A stretch of 64,000 bases of DNA from Auricularia sp. M13 (lineage: Eukaryota; Basidiomycota; Agaricomycetes; Auriculariales; Auriculariaceae), in contig CM073201.1 of the NCBI GenBank assembly GCA_037042915.1, positions 2,542,001 to 2,606,000 on the forward strand, in the 5' to 3' direction. This document shows, piece after piece, positions 34,723-45,500 of this stretch. How positions within the stretch are numbered: position 1 is the first letter of the stretch; every line of letters starts with the position of its first letter. The translations under genes were made by a program, and so were the position numbers. The notes under the pieces were generated by a model, which had not been told where the DNA came from, did not search any database, and worked only from the letters and a program-made list of their open reading frames with translations.

Positions 34723-35802
34723 TCAGGCCTTGGATGTCTCGCGCAGTATATCCAAATCCACCCTAACCCAGTACTCCATCCATCCATCAACGCCGCCGAG
34801 GCTCAAGCACACGCCATTACTTTCCCTATTCTCGACCAGCACGTCCGCATGCGCCAGTCCGCCCAGCTCATCTCCAAAGACCGCGAAGCCCTCGCGGAAT
34901 AGCTTGCGACCGACGGCCTTCGCGAGGCCGCGCCCGCGGTACGCTGGCTCGACGTGCAGCGAGATCAGGCTGCCGTCCAGCCCCAGGAACGCCCACGCAA
35001 CAGGCAACGCATCGTCTCCGCCCTCCACAGGGTAGAGCCTAGCGGACGGCAGCATCTTGAGCGTGCGGTGCTTGCGCGGGATGGCTGTCCTGCTCCGCAC
35101 AAGCGAGATGCCCGCGTCCCCCGTAATCGTGCCCCACCGCAGACCCTCCGGCGGCGCGGGGTCGTCCGCTGGCCGAGCGGGGAAGTAGTACTTGCGATAC
35201 ACGAAGTCGAGGCCTGGCTTGTCGCGTCTTAACCACCCGCGCGCATCGAGCACCGGCGCACTGCGCGCGTGCAGCGCGCCGACCTTGAGTATCGCGGCGT
35301 TGTGCAGGTCGGTGAGGTACGCCGCGGCGTCTGCCGAGTGGCCGTGGAATTTCTTCGCCGCGTCGCCAGCCGTATCCGCTGCAACGGCTGCTAGCGCGTC
35401 CGCCTCGTCCTCAGCGCTCAGCGGTGGGAATGGTATGGCGTGCGCGGCGTGATGCAGGATCGAGATGAGCAGCGTCTCGCAGGCGCAGGTAGCTGGCGCG
35501 TGCGAAGGATTGTCCCAGGACAGGAAGATCCACGCGTCGGTTTCTGGGCGCCGGGAACGATCGACGTAGGCGGCCGCGAGGCAGGCGTTGACGTCCTGCT
35601 TTTGTTCAGACTGTTCTGCCGCAGACGGTGTGACGGTCGCTAGGATGTGCGCGTGAGGGCCATGCGACGGAAATTGGATGCGACGATAGACAGGCAAGGA
35701 ATAGGGAAGGTGCGCGCGCAACAGAGGTAACAGCGTGCTCTCTGGGTTGGAGTTGTGCGCGTGGATGGGCACGAGCGGATCGTTGCACCGTATAGCCGAC
35801 AT
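34723..35802 (-). CDS. GNAT-family N-acetyltransferase (FR47-like)
   Basis: Single exon, 359 aa, ATG 35802. The acetyl-CoA loop SLHVEPAYRGRGLAKAVGRK (around residue 300) carries the Q/R-x-x-G-x-A/G pattern of GNAT enzymes, preceded by a beta strand AWAFLGLDGSLI. The N-terminal 200 residues match the substrate-binding half seen in fungal FR47-like proteins (for example WIFLSWDNPSHAP). Substrate unknown. The frame is very GC-rich, giving long antisense open frames that I ignore. Confidence 0.82.
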   Translation of the reverse strand: MSAIRCNDPLVPIHAHNSNPESTLLPLLRAHLPYSLPVYRRIQFPSHGPHAHILATVTPSAAEQSEQKQDVNACLAAAYVDRSRRPETDAWIFLSWDNPSHAPATCACETLLISILHHAAHAIPFPPLSAEDEADALAAVAADTAGDAAKKFHGHSADAAAYLTDLHNAAILKVGALHARSAPVLDARGWLRRDKPGLDFVYRKYYFPARPADDPAPPEGLRWGTITGDAGISLVRSRTAIPRKHRTLKMLPSARLYPVEGGDDALPVAWAFLGLDGSLISLHVEPAYRGRGLAKAVGRKLFREGFAVFGDELGGLAHADVLVENRESNGVCLSLGGVDGWMEYWVRVDLDILRETSKA

Positions 35803-36241
35803 AAGGCAAGATATACCTGGTCGCGCAGGGTGGAATGCAAGCTAAGACCAGGAAACAAGTGCCTGTTTTCGTACGATCTTATTAGCGCGCGTTCATGTGA
35901 GTCACCACTCATCAGCCGCTTATGAAATGGATAAACTGCGAAGCAGGAAAGCTCAATCGGAGGCGCTCAGGGAAGGACGGTGGTCGTAGAACAACCCGTG
36001 GGGCGCCGAGGGCAGGGTGAGCGTCAGCCGGGTCGTTCCGACGATGTCGTGAAGGCCTCCAGATCAACCAGCTCGTAGGGGCAGCACGTGCGCCGAGAAT
36101 ACAGTTGCACAGTCTAATTGAGCGGGGCGTCTAAGTATTAACAGGGCAGAATGAAAAGTGTTCCCGCAGGGCACGTAGTGTACGTGTATGCCATTACTTG
36201 GCCGTCTGCAGCAGGCAGCGTCAGCAAACTGCTCTGCAAAA
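35803..36241. other. Intergenic between acetyltransferase and cytochrome c
   Basis: Promoter of the acetyltransferase and 3' region of cytochrome c. No other feature recognised. Confidence 0.4.
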
Positions 36242-36886
<645 letters not shown>

Positions 36887-37464
36887 TGGAGATATTAGGT
36901 GGGGAGGGGGGGGAGGACGCGGGGTAGTGGTGGTGGTAGGAGGAAAGGAACAGTTGCCTGACGCGGTTTCGTCCGAACTTTTTTCTTGCTCGGGCTCCGC
37001 CGGATGACGGTGGGCGCTGGCCGCGAAATAGCCATACTGTGATTGGCTCCCTGACCTGGCCTCGGGATCGCTCCTTTTCACGAGCACATTATACGGGACG
37101 CGACGGAGAACAACTCTCAATGGTTGGCTAGGAAGGGGTATTCAGGGCCCATATGTGTTCACTCAAATCTGAGGGTTTGAGACGACTTTCGCGGCATGTA
37201 AACATATCCAGCGCTTTCCTCGGTCTGGGTTACAGGTACAATTGAGCTGCTGTACTGTGACCAAGACATTGGCGTAAATCTCATGAAGCGTTTCATAGGC
37301 TCTGAGACAGCCAGGACCGCGACGCAAACCGTGATGACCGTGAATGTAAATTAGTAAAGTTTTAGAGTAAGTTACAACAATCAATGCTTAATACAGTACT
37401 GTACATTTGATGGTAGTGCACAATTGTGGGTGGTGATCAGCAAGGAAAATGGGAATGTAGAGGT
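36887..37464. other. Intergenic, cytochrome c promoter
   Basis: Includes a G-rich stretch on the plus strand near 36900-36950 just upstream of cytochrome c. No gene or RNA recognised. Confidence 0.4.
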
Positions 37465-38877
37465 TTAATGGAAGGCGGCGGGACGCGGAAGACGATGGAG
37501 CACAGGCGGGTATTCTGGGTCAAAAGAATGCAGGAGAACGCCCTCACAGACACTGACAGTCGGACTATGGCCAATTTTGAGGTCGACGTAAAGGATTTTG
37601 ACGAGGTGCTGATACTCCATGCGGCGCAGCTCGTACGGTGTAGAGAGCGTGACGTTTTCAAGCTCAGGCATGAAGGGCTTGACCTGCAGCTGAAGACCGT
37701 CCTCGCGCTCGTCCGTGGTATCGAGTACGATCGTAAACTGCTTGCACGCGCGCAGTGTAACGGGGATGTGCTGGTTGAAGCGCGGGTCGCGCCAGATGCT
37801 CATGGCGAGCGTGAGCTCGACGGTGCGCGCGAGCCAACCGCGCTGCGCAAGCAGCGAGAGCCGCGGCGCGAACACCGCGGGGTGGTAGTACACCTCGCTC
37901 TCGCCGAAACGGCGCACGATGCCCGAGTGCATGTCGACGAGGTCCGCGTTGAACATCGTGCCGCCCGCGCCCTCGCACGTCAGGCGCAGGCGGATGGCGC
38001 CGCCGACGTGCGACATCAGCTGGTCGACGGACGCCGGCGTCGGCATCGTCATGCTGATGTACGACATGTCGCGCAGGATGTCGTCCGGGAACGTGCCGAT
38101 GAGGTCCTGCGCACCCTCCTCCGCATTCAGCACGAGGTTGTCCAGCCGAATGAGGCGGAGCGGCTCCACCGTTCCCTGCAGCACGTACGAGCTGCAGGCG
38201 AGGCGCAGTGTATGAAGACTCGGGAAGCACATCGCAAGCTCCTCCGGCGAGAAAAGGATGTGGCCGTCCTGCCAGCCGACATCCTTCACATTGGCGAGTG
38301 CCGGAGGCGGAGTTGCGGGGAGCTTCATCGGCGTCGCTTCGAAGGTGCGCAATTTCGGTGCGGACCCGCCCAGGAAGTCCTCAGGGATCCGACAGGTGTC
38401 GATGCCACGCATGCAGAAGAAGAGCCTGAGACTTTCCAGCATGGGCGCAGAGCCGCCGAGAGCCTTGAACACATTCTGAGCGTGGCGAGCGTCGAAGGAG
38501 AGGTCGAGAAGCTTGAGGCGGGGCAGGTATGCAGCCACGGCCTCGAGAATCGTAGGAACGTTGCCGTGGTTGGTGCGGTTCCCGTCAGCGCGAACGAACA
38601 GCGTGATGTCCGAGTATGTCGACGCCTGCAGACGCGTCTGCAGCATATGAACTGCTGCCGGCGCGTCCGAGGAGATCTCGATGTGGCGTGAGAAGGTCTC
38701 GTGGGTAAACGCAACTGCGCGCCAGCGACGGCAGACGCGAGAACAGCCAACGAGCTGTTTCAGTTCCAGTTGGTCGAATATTTGGATGAGCAGCTCGGTC
38801 GGGAGACGGTCGGCGTGATCCTGGCAGGCGCACATCTCGTCGCGGGCGGCGGCGGTAAGGTCAGCACTGGGATGCAT
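37465..38877 (-). CDS. F-box protein
   Basis: Single exon of about 470 aa. The F-box is at the N-terminus: DRLPTELLIQIFDQLELKQL then VCRRWRAVAFTHETFSRHI. Beyond it are leucine-rich segments (RLKLLDLSFDARHAQNVF, SLHTLRLACSSYVL) typical of basidiomycete F-box/LRR-like proteins. It probably recruits an unknown substrate to an SCF ubiquitin ligase. I chose ATG 38877 because a TATA-like TAAATAG lies about 60 bp upstream; ATG 38922 is also in frame. Confidence 0.82.
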   Translation of the reverse strand: MHPSADLTAAARDEMCACQDHADRLPTELLIQIFDQLELKQLVGCSRVCRRWRAVAFTHETFSRHIEISSDAPAAVHMLQTRLQASTYSDITLFVRADGNRTNHGNVPTILEAVAAYLPRLKLLDLSFDARHAQNVFKALGGSAPMLESLRLFFCMRGIDTCRIPEDFLGGSAPKLRTFEATPMKLPATPPPALANVKDVGWQDGHILFSPEELAMCFPSLHTLRLACSSYVLQGTVEPLRLIRLDNLVLNAEEGAQDLIGTFPDDILRDMSYISMTMPTPASVDQLMSHVGGAIRLRLTCEGAGGTMFNADLVDMHSGIVRRFGESEVYYHPAVFAPRLSLLAQRGWLARTVELTLAMSIWRDPRFNQHIPVTLRACKQFTIVLDTTDEREDGLQLQVKPFMPELENVTLSTPYELRRMEYQHLVKILYVDLKIGHSPTVSVCEGVLLHSFDPEYPPVLHRLPRPAAFH

Positions 38878-38922
38878 GATGAAGCGGTAGGCTGAAGGCT
38901 GAGGACAGATAGTAGAGATCAT

Positions 38923-39910
38923 CCAGGGCACCAAGCCTATTTAGACCATGTTTGCCAGTCGGTAGCATGGTCCAGATCAGAATGGCCTCCCGACTGGCCG
39001 CAACAGGCCCGCAACGAGACCAGCCCACGATCAAAGCGCTCGATCTGCCTTCAGTTTCCGCGCGGCATGCGACAGACATTTCCTCGACATCTGTAGCAGC
39101 TGCTTCTGGCATGACAGGAGTGCATTGGGAATCGATTGAGCTTGGAAAGAGGAAACAAGGCTGCTGTTTTCAGTCCCCGCCGCGCACTTCAACCTCGCCA
39201 TTGCTCACATGCCATGCCAGCCCGAAGCAACATCGCAATGCCCGCGGGATCTGAAGTAACCCGTACCCATTCTATAACGGCTGCAATGACCTTGATGCAC
39301 GTGCGGCCGCCCTGCAACTCGGAACAAGCGCGCGACCGTACCTCCTGGCGATATGTGCTTAGTTCTGCATTCATAACCCATGATTACCACCACGCCTATG
39401 TTAATAGCGCAAGCAGCGTCCGTGCGCCTTTCGGATGACCCAGCCGAATATCCCAGCGCCCAGGAAGAGGCCTCCCGTGTCTTCTCGTTCCGCACCGCGC
39501 AATTGTTCTTTCGAATACCTGCTTTCATAACGCACTGAAGCCACCGGTACCCAGCGTGACCTGTCTTGCCGGCTTCTCCGTTCCGTCCTGTCGCGAAATG
39601 GAGGGGCCCCTAATCTCTCCACTGCAACCGGAGCAGCGGCTGCCCGCTCGCGTCTGGCGTCTGTGCACTCGGCCTTGCTCGCCTGCTGCACTATCGTCCG
39701 TATTTTGGGCATTGCTGAGCGGAACGTACGTGCTTTATAACGCATCCCGCTCTCAGAACCCCGTGGGAGCGCGTAAGTGCCCGCTGCGTCACAACCCCGC
39801 GACTGAGGCCGATCATCCGGCACGCCCCAAGTTTGCACCTTCAAAAGGCACGGGAAGCAGAGGTCACGGCTGACACCTTGCCCTCCAAAGCTCGCCAAAC
39901 CTCCCAATAC
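38923..39910. other. Intergenic 1-kb promoter region
   Basis: Between the divergent F-box and formate dehydrogenase genes. Open frames such as 39401-39967 (minus) show no family signature. Confidence 0.4.
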
Positions 39911-42012
39911 ATGGCTTCGGTCTTCCGTGCGCGTCAGCTGCTCCTCTCGGGCAGGAACTTGACCCACACCCGACCTGCGGCGGCATATCCATTCTCCCCG
40001 CTATATAAACACGCCCTGCCCGCATCGTACTCGCGCAGCCGCAGCTTCTCGTCCACACCGTCAAGAGCTATGAAGGTACGCTCGTCACGGTCGGTCTGCA
40101 CGGCGCGCCCATGACTGAACTTCCTGAATGAAAGATCCTTGCTATCCTTTACGACGGCGGCGAAGCTGCGCAGCAAGAGTCGCGTCTCCTTGGAACGACC
40201 GAGAACAAAGTGCGTAGGCCCGTCCCCATCGTACATTCGTCCCTCAACTGTTCGCAGCTCGGGATCGAGAAGTGGCTCAAGGATCTCGGGCACGAGTTCA
40301 TCGTCAGCAGTGACAAGGAAGGACCGAACAGCGTCTTCCAACAGAACATCGTCGATGTGAGCCATGTCGTGTTTCGCTTCCCCGCATTGTTTGACCCAGG
40401 CTATCTCTCCCCGCAGGCCGATGTGTGAGTGGCCGAAGTTGACAGAGAACCGGCGTTATCTAATCGCAGTCCCCCTATCTGCTTGCGGACAGCTTGTGCG
40501 TCGTTGCGCCGCTCCGTCGTGGACCGTCTAACCAGCATCCAGGATCACCACCCCCTTCCATCCAGGCTACCTGACCCGCGAGTTGATACAGAAGGCCAAG
40601 AACCTCAAGCTCTGCGTCACGGCTGGTGTTGGTAGCGACCATATCGACCTCAATGCCGGTATGTACAAGCAAATATAGTCGTTGCAACCTTATTGAGTCT
40701 GTCTCGGCTCAGCGAACGAGAAGAAGATCACCGTCGCAGAGGTGTCCGGCTCGAATGTCGTCAGCGTAGCCGAGCACGTCGTCATGAGCATCCTGCTGCT
40801 CGTCCGCAACTTTGTGGTATGGCGTGTCAGGGACGGCTCCTTATCGCAGTGCTGAAGCCGCCATGCAGCCCGCACACGAGATGATTGAGCGAGGAGACTG
40901 GCAAGTCAGCCAGGTGGGTGCATTGCCTTTCCCCGCACAACCCACTCATCCAATGCATACGAAAAGATTGCCCGGAATGCTTTCGACCTTGAGGGCAAGG
41001 TTGTCGGCACCATCGGCGCTGGGCGTATCGGCTACCGCGTGCTGGAGCGTCTCAAGCCTTTCGACTGCAAAGAGCTGCTGTACTTCGACTACGCTCCGGT
41101 TCCAAAAGGTACATTATTGTTTCACACGCACGTGCCGGAGACGATTGCTCATGAACGCTCGCAGAGGCCGCCGAGCGCCTTGGGATCGTGCGCGTGGAGA
41201 AGCTCGAGGATCTGCTTGCGCGCTGCGACGTCGTGACGGTCAACTGCCCGCTGCACGAGGGCACGCGCAACCTGATCAACAAGGACAACATCAAGCTTAT
41301 GAAGAAGGGCTCGTGGCTCGTCAACACCGCACGAGGCGCCATCTGCAACGCCGAGGCCGTCAAGGAGGCCCTCGAGAGCGGGCACCTGAACGGTCCGTCC
41401 TTCCGCATTCCTCCCGCGACAAGAGACCAGGTACTTATTCGGGACATATAGGATATGCTGGCGGTGCGCACAATCTCGCCGGTTTGGCGTGTGCACTGCG
41501 CGGGACTTGACATTGCTTTTGCTCCCAGACGTATGGAACGTGCAGCCCGCGCCGAAGGACCACCCATGGCGCACGATGAAGAACCCGCTTGGTACGCTCT
41601 TCCGCTCTTCCGCGTCCAACCACGGAGTTGGCTGACCCGGTCCCCAGGTGCCGGTAACGGCATGGTACGTCTGGGCGGAATGGCAGCGGTTGGCGGACCA
41701 ACTCAACTTTTCTTCGTTGAACAGGTACCGCATTACAGCGGCACGACGCTCGACGCGCAGTATCGCTACGCGACCGGTACCAAGGCCATTCTGCAGAACT
41801 TCTTTGAAGGCAAGGAGCAGGACATCGCGAACGTCATTGTGACTGGCGGCGAGTGTGCGTCGTCTTGCTCTCTTCGAGCTCTTGCAATCTACTAACCCGG
41901 ACACCCGTAGACGCGACCAAGGCCTGTGCGTCGATATACGTATTGTCTACCGTTGTCTCACGGCTGATGACTGAGCTTTGTAGATGGCCAGCGCATCGCA
42001 GCGAAGGTGTAA
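39911..42012 (+). CDS. FDH1: Mitochondrial NAD-dependent formate dehydrogenase
   Basis: Many exons; the first are 39911-40075, 40135-40209, 40258-40356, 40417-40424 (only 8 nt) and 40543-40658. Another exon is 12 nt (41452-41463). The last pieces give [14 protein letters not shown] and the stop at 42012. The N-terminus is an Arg/Ser-rich mitochondrial presequence ([15 protein letters not shown]). [19 protein letters not shown] is the NAD fold, [15 protein letters not shown] the substrate loop, and [11 protein letters not shown] contains the catalytic Gln/His pair. It oxidises formate to CO2 with NAD. In wood decayers this handles formate from oxalate breakdown and demethylation. The exon chain was checked by family alignment, not by a full exon sum. 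Confidence 0.9.
41452..41463 (+). other. 12-nt microexon of formate dehydrogenase
   Basis: GATATGCTGGCG flanked by tatag and gtgcgc. With its neighbours it codes LNG-YAG-DVWNV, exactly the conserved FDH sequence, so skipping it would remove YAG without shifting frame. Confidence 0.75.
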
Positions 42013-42230
42013 GTTGTTGTATGAATATCTCCCCGACGGTCGCGAGCCTTGTATTCCATGTACATCACCGGTTGACTGTGCCATGCAATATCAAATTATC
42101 ATCGGAGTGCCTATCACCTTTTGACTGTATGCCAACTGAGTGACTTGTGCGATTGCAAGCGGGCGTCGACAGCAAAGAATTGCTTGGTCGGAGTTTGTTG
42201 AGGCGCGTTACGCGTTCCTTGCCACCCGCC

Positions 42231-42816
42231 ATGTCCGACTACCGTCTCGTACCCGCCAACAATGCCGTGGCCAAGGCCACCATGAAGGACACTGCGCACC
42301 CCAATGGCCTGCACGACACCATGCGCTTCGGCGTGCGCAGTCTGGCCGCAGAGGCGAACGGCCGCAACCCGCTGGAAGGCCGCCTTCAGAACGTGCGTGT
42401 TTTTCTTATAACCATTCGACTATACGAAAGCTTACTTGCTTCCCAGTGGGAAGAGACGCAAGACAACCTAAAGCTGAACCTGCAGCGCAACATCTACGGC
42501 CTGCACCAGCCCATCCGCCAGCTCATGGAGCGCCGGCTTGTGGCTGAGGTACGCGTCAATCCTGATGCCATTCTCTTCGCCGCTAACGGTCTTTAGAACC
42601 CCAACATGCCCGGCATGGGCCAGGTCAACATCCACCTCGATATCCTCATGGGCCGTGACGAGTCGCTGGATGTTACGGACTTCTTTGGCGGTGCGTGCTC
42701 CAGCATTATTTTGTCATCGTCAAGCTGATAATATTCATCTCGCTTCAGAGTCCGAGACTGGACCTTTGGATGTTCGCGGCGAGATGGAACGTCGGCGCCG
42801 CATTATGCAGGGATAA
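42231..42816 (+). CDS. UMP1: Proteasome maturation factor UMP1
   Basis: Four exons (42231-42392, 42447-42548, 42597-42690, 42749-42816; sum 426 nt, 141 aa). Diagnostic text: GLHDTMRFGVRSL near the N-terminus, NLQRNIYGLHQPIRQLMERR, and NPNMPGMGQVNIHLDILMGRDES before the acidic end. UMP1 is the short-lived chaperone of 20S proteasome assembly, degraded by the new proteasome. Length matches the family. Located 219 bp after FDH1 on the same strand. Confidence 0.92.
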
Positions 42817-43703
42817 ATTTGTGTATAACACCGCGTCGTTCTTCAACCATTGCTTTCTGCGCCGGCACAAGTTTGTCCAGAAGACTTTCTTCGTTCTTTG
42901 ATCCTCAGTTCAGGAGTGCGCACTTTGGATGCAGTTCGTGAAGTGAACTTGCCTCGAGGCGCGCTGGCACGAAGACATCACGTTCCTCGGACCTCGTGAG
43001 CTCCTGAAGTTGACGCATGGAATTCAGATATTATCCCGAACGCGACACGAGATCCCAGGCCACCGAGCAACTGTAGCTTCTCAAGTGCGAACCTGGAGGC
43101 TCCATTTTGTGCGCTCGTCAGCGTTCAGTCTTCAAGTGCTCAGATATCCTCTCCCATCTCTCCGTGTGCCGATGTTTCTCAGCGTCTCCCGCGCAAACCA
43201 TGGTGGAAAAATGGCTGAGACATGTGCGAGAGTAGTGATTTGATATGTGCGCTGAGTATATGAAGTGTGCGAGGCAGTCGCCGTTGGCTAACTTCTGGAC
43301 TCCAGGACCCATTCCTTTCAAGCCCCAAGCTGTCAGCGCCGTCAGCCTTGGACACACCGAAGCCCATCAATGCGTCGACTGCTTCGCGGAAGGTCGGACC
43401 CTTCTCGAAGCTCTTAATTCGGTGGCCAGGATGAACTTGACGACGGCGGGGTCAGAGGTGAAAAGCTACGGAATAAATCACAGAGCTGAGGAGAACCTGT
43501 GTAAGCAAAAAGTTTACAGAAAGCATTACCGATGGAAGCAGCACGGTCATGCTTCTCTACGGCTTTGAAATGGCCCAGATTTTGTTGTAACCGTACAAAC
43601 GAGCGGGAGACGGAGACGGCTTACCTAAGCCAATTCACGGTGATGTCCGCGCCAAGTTGGGCGCTTGTTCCCTGCTCCGCCTCAGATTGTTTCTGCCACC
43701 GCA
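42817..43703. other. Intergenic with P450 relic
   Basis: Holds a degenerate cytochrome P450 fragment on the minus strand (next entry) and the promoter of the RING/TRAF gene. No intact gene. Confidence 0.5.
43115..43560 (-). pseudogene. Cytochrome P450 relic
   Basis: Minus strand reads TSDPAVVKFILATE, then after a one-base frame break SFEKGPTFREAVDALMGFGV and SKADGA. This matches the segment before helix C of basidiomycete CYP63/CYP512-like P450s (FEKGPxFRxxxDALxGxGVFNADG). A weak copy of the TRPFF motif, MSQPFFHH, lies downstream in yet another frame. No haem-binding Cys region is present. Only a short N-terminal fragment with at least one frameshift remains. Confidence 0.65.
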
Positions 43704-45313
43704 ATGTCCGCATCGTATAACTACATAGGCAACGTAAACTCAAACCTGGTACGCATTGAATTGAGCTGCATTATCCCGGGCTCATACACACCAGATCTGC
43801 TGCATATGCAGAGCCCCTTTCGTTGACCCAGTCACGACGACAACCTGCGCCCACACATTCTGCTTGGACTGCATACAAACCGCCCTTTCAATTAGCCCGC
43901 AATGTCCTGTGGACCGCTCCAGGCTGACACCAAACGATTTGCGTGCTGCCAACCCGCTCTTGCGCAATGTAAACCGTCGCCCAAGTTCCAATGGTTGTGA
44001 TGATGTTCACTAATTCACGTTTAGCTTGTCGACGAGCTCATTGTCGAATGCCCCAACCAACCCGTAGGATGCCAGGAAACGTACCAGCGCCAACGAACCG
44101 CTATCCACCTACGTGACACATGTCCGTATACCCAGGTTCCGTGCAGCAGCCATCCCAGCTGCAACCAGCGAATGTTCAGGAAGGACGCGAAGAATCATAG
44201 CAAGACTTGCCCCGCACAAGGTGTGACAGCATGTCCAGACTGCAAGGTCGATTGCATGGCCAACGACTTGGAGGTACGTTAATTCGTATGGCTCTCTGAA
44301 AGCTCAGTCACATTAGTCAGTCACATCGACGATTATGTGCTCTTGAAGAGGTCACTTGCAATGCCTGCCAGGTTATCATGATTCGCGCAGAACTGGCTCC
44401 GCATACAGACACCTGCCCACTGGTGACTGTTGCATGTGAGCAGGCGGCGAACGGGTGCCCTTGGTCTGGTACGCGTCATCGGCAGCATCAGCACACGTCT
44501 GTGTGTCCGTACGAAGCGATCAAGGGGTTCTTCGCCATCCACACGTCGAAGGTGGCATCTTTGGAAGAGGAGAACGCAACACTCAGGCGACGGGTTGATG
44601 AGCTCGAGGGCCAACTACGCTGTGTAGCCGCAGAAGTGCACGCCACGCGCGTATCGCTCGGCCCTTGGTTTCGCTCGGAGCAGTCTACCGTTAGTGTCCG
44701 CTCGCCCGCGACGTCAGTCAATTCGTCAACAGCAGCGACGGCCTCGTCACCGCCAACTTCTCCTTCCCATGAAGCCTTGACGCCCTCCCCGCCGCCGCGC
44801 CCAGACGCCGCCGCCGCGGCGCGCCGCATTTCGCCGCTCAACGCAGCCATGCTCGGCGTCTCGTCCGACGCGCCCTACGTCCCGCCTGACGAGCGCCTTC
44901 AGGGCCTGCCGGACGACGCCGTCGCGTACGACCACCGCCTCGCCGCGCCGGTGCACATCAACATCAATACCTCGCTCGAGGGCGCGCTGACCTCTCTGCG
45001 CAACTCGGTCGTCACGCTCGCCGCGTCGCTCGACGGCACAAGCCGCCGGCACGACGTCGCGCTGATGACCGAGACGTTGCGCATGCACGAGGAGGTGCAG
45101 TCGCTGCGCGCCATCGTTCACGGCCTGCGCATGCAAGTACATCAGCTCATGATGGAGCGCTCGCATGCCGGCCTGTATGCCGCGCGCGCCGCACCGACCG
45201 ACGGGCCCTGGTCCACGCGTGCCGAATACCTCAACGACCAGCCCTCCACCGGCCCGCCTATGATGGTCCCGCTCACGACGACCATACGCCGCACGACCGA
45301 GAACAAGCTTTAA
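43704..45313 (+). CDS. RING / TRAF-type zinc-finger protein, probable E3 ligase
   Basis: Four exons: 43704-43748, 43795-43968, 44025-44273, 44321-45313, summing to 1461 nt (486 aa). The N-terminal RING is ICCICRAPFVDPV, CAHTFCLDC, then CPVDRS. TRAF-type Cys/His fingers follow: VECPNQPVGCQETYQRQRTA, CSSHPSCNQRMF, CPDCKVDC, and VTCNACQVIMIRAELAPHTD. A coiled coil (VASLEEENATLRRRVDELEG) leads into a Ser/Pro-rich region and a second helical stretch. Order RING-zinc fingers-coiled coil is that of TRAF-like ubiquitin ligases; no MATH domain is visible. Substrate unknown. Confidence 0.87.
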
Positions 45314-45500
45314 CATCCACCTTCCATGTAGTATCACGCCCTTCAGTTGTAGCCGTCCAGCAATGAAACTGCCAATATACAGATTTGCGTCAGATAATCT
45401 AGTTAAACATAGGTACTTGCAGCGCGACAGCACGAGACCTCAAAAAGAAATGAAGGAGGAGGAGATAAGACGATATGCGACGGACAAGAAGAACAATATG

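Noticed and set aside
37426-38691. 421-codon plus-strand open frame
   Set aside because: It lies antisense to the F-box gene, is Arg/Glu/His-rich as expected for a shadow of GC-rich coding DNA, and has no domain.
39401-39967. 188-codon minus-strand open frame
   Set aside because: No domain, Arg-rich, in the promoter region of formate dehydrogenase.
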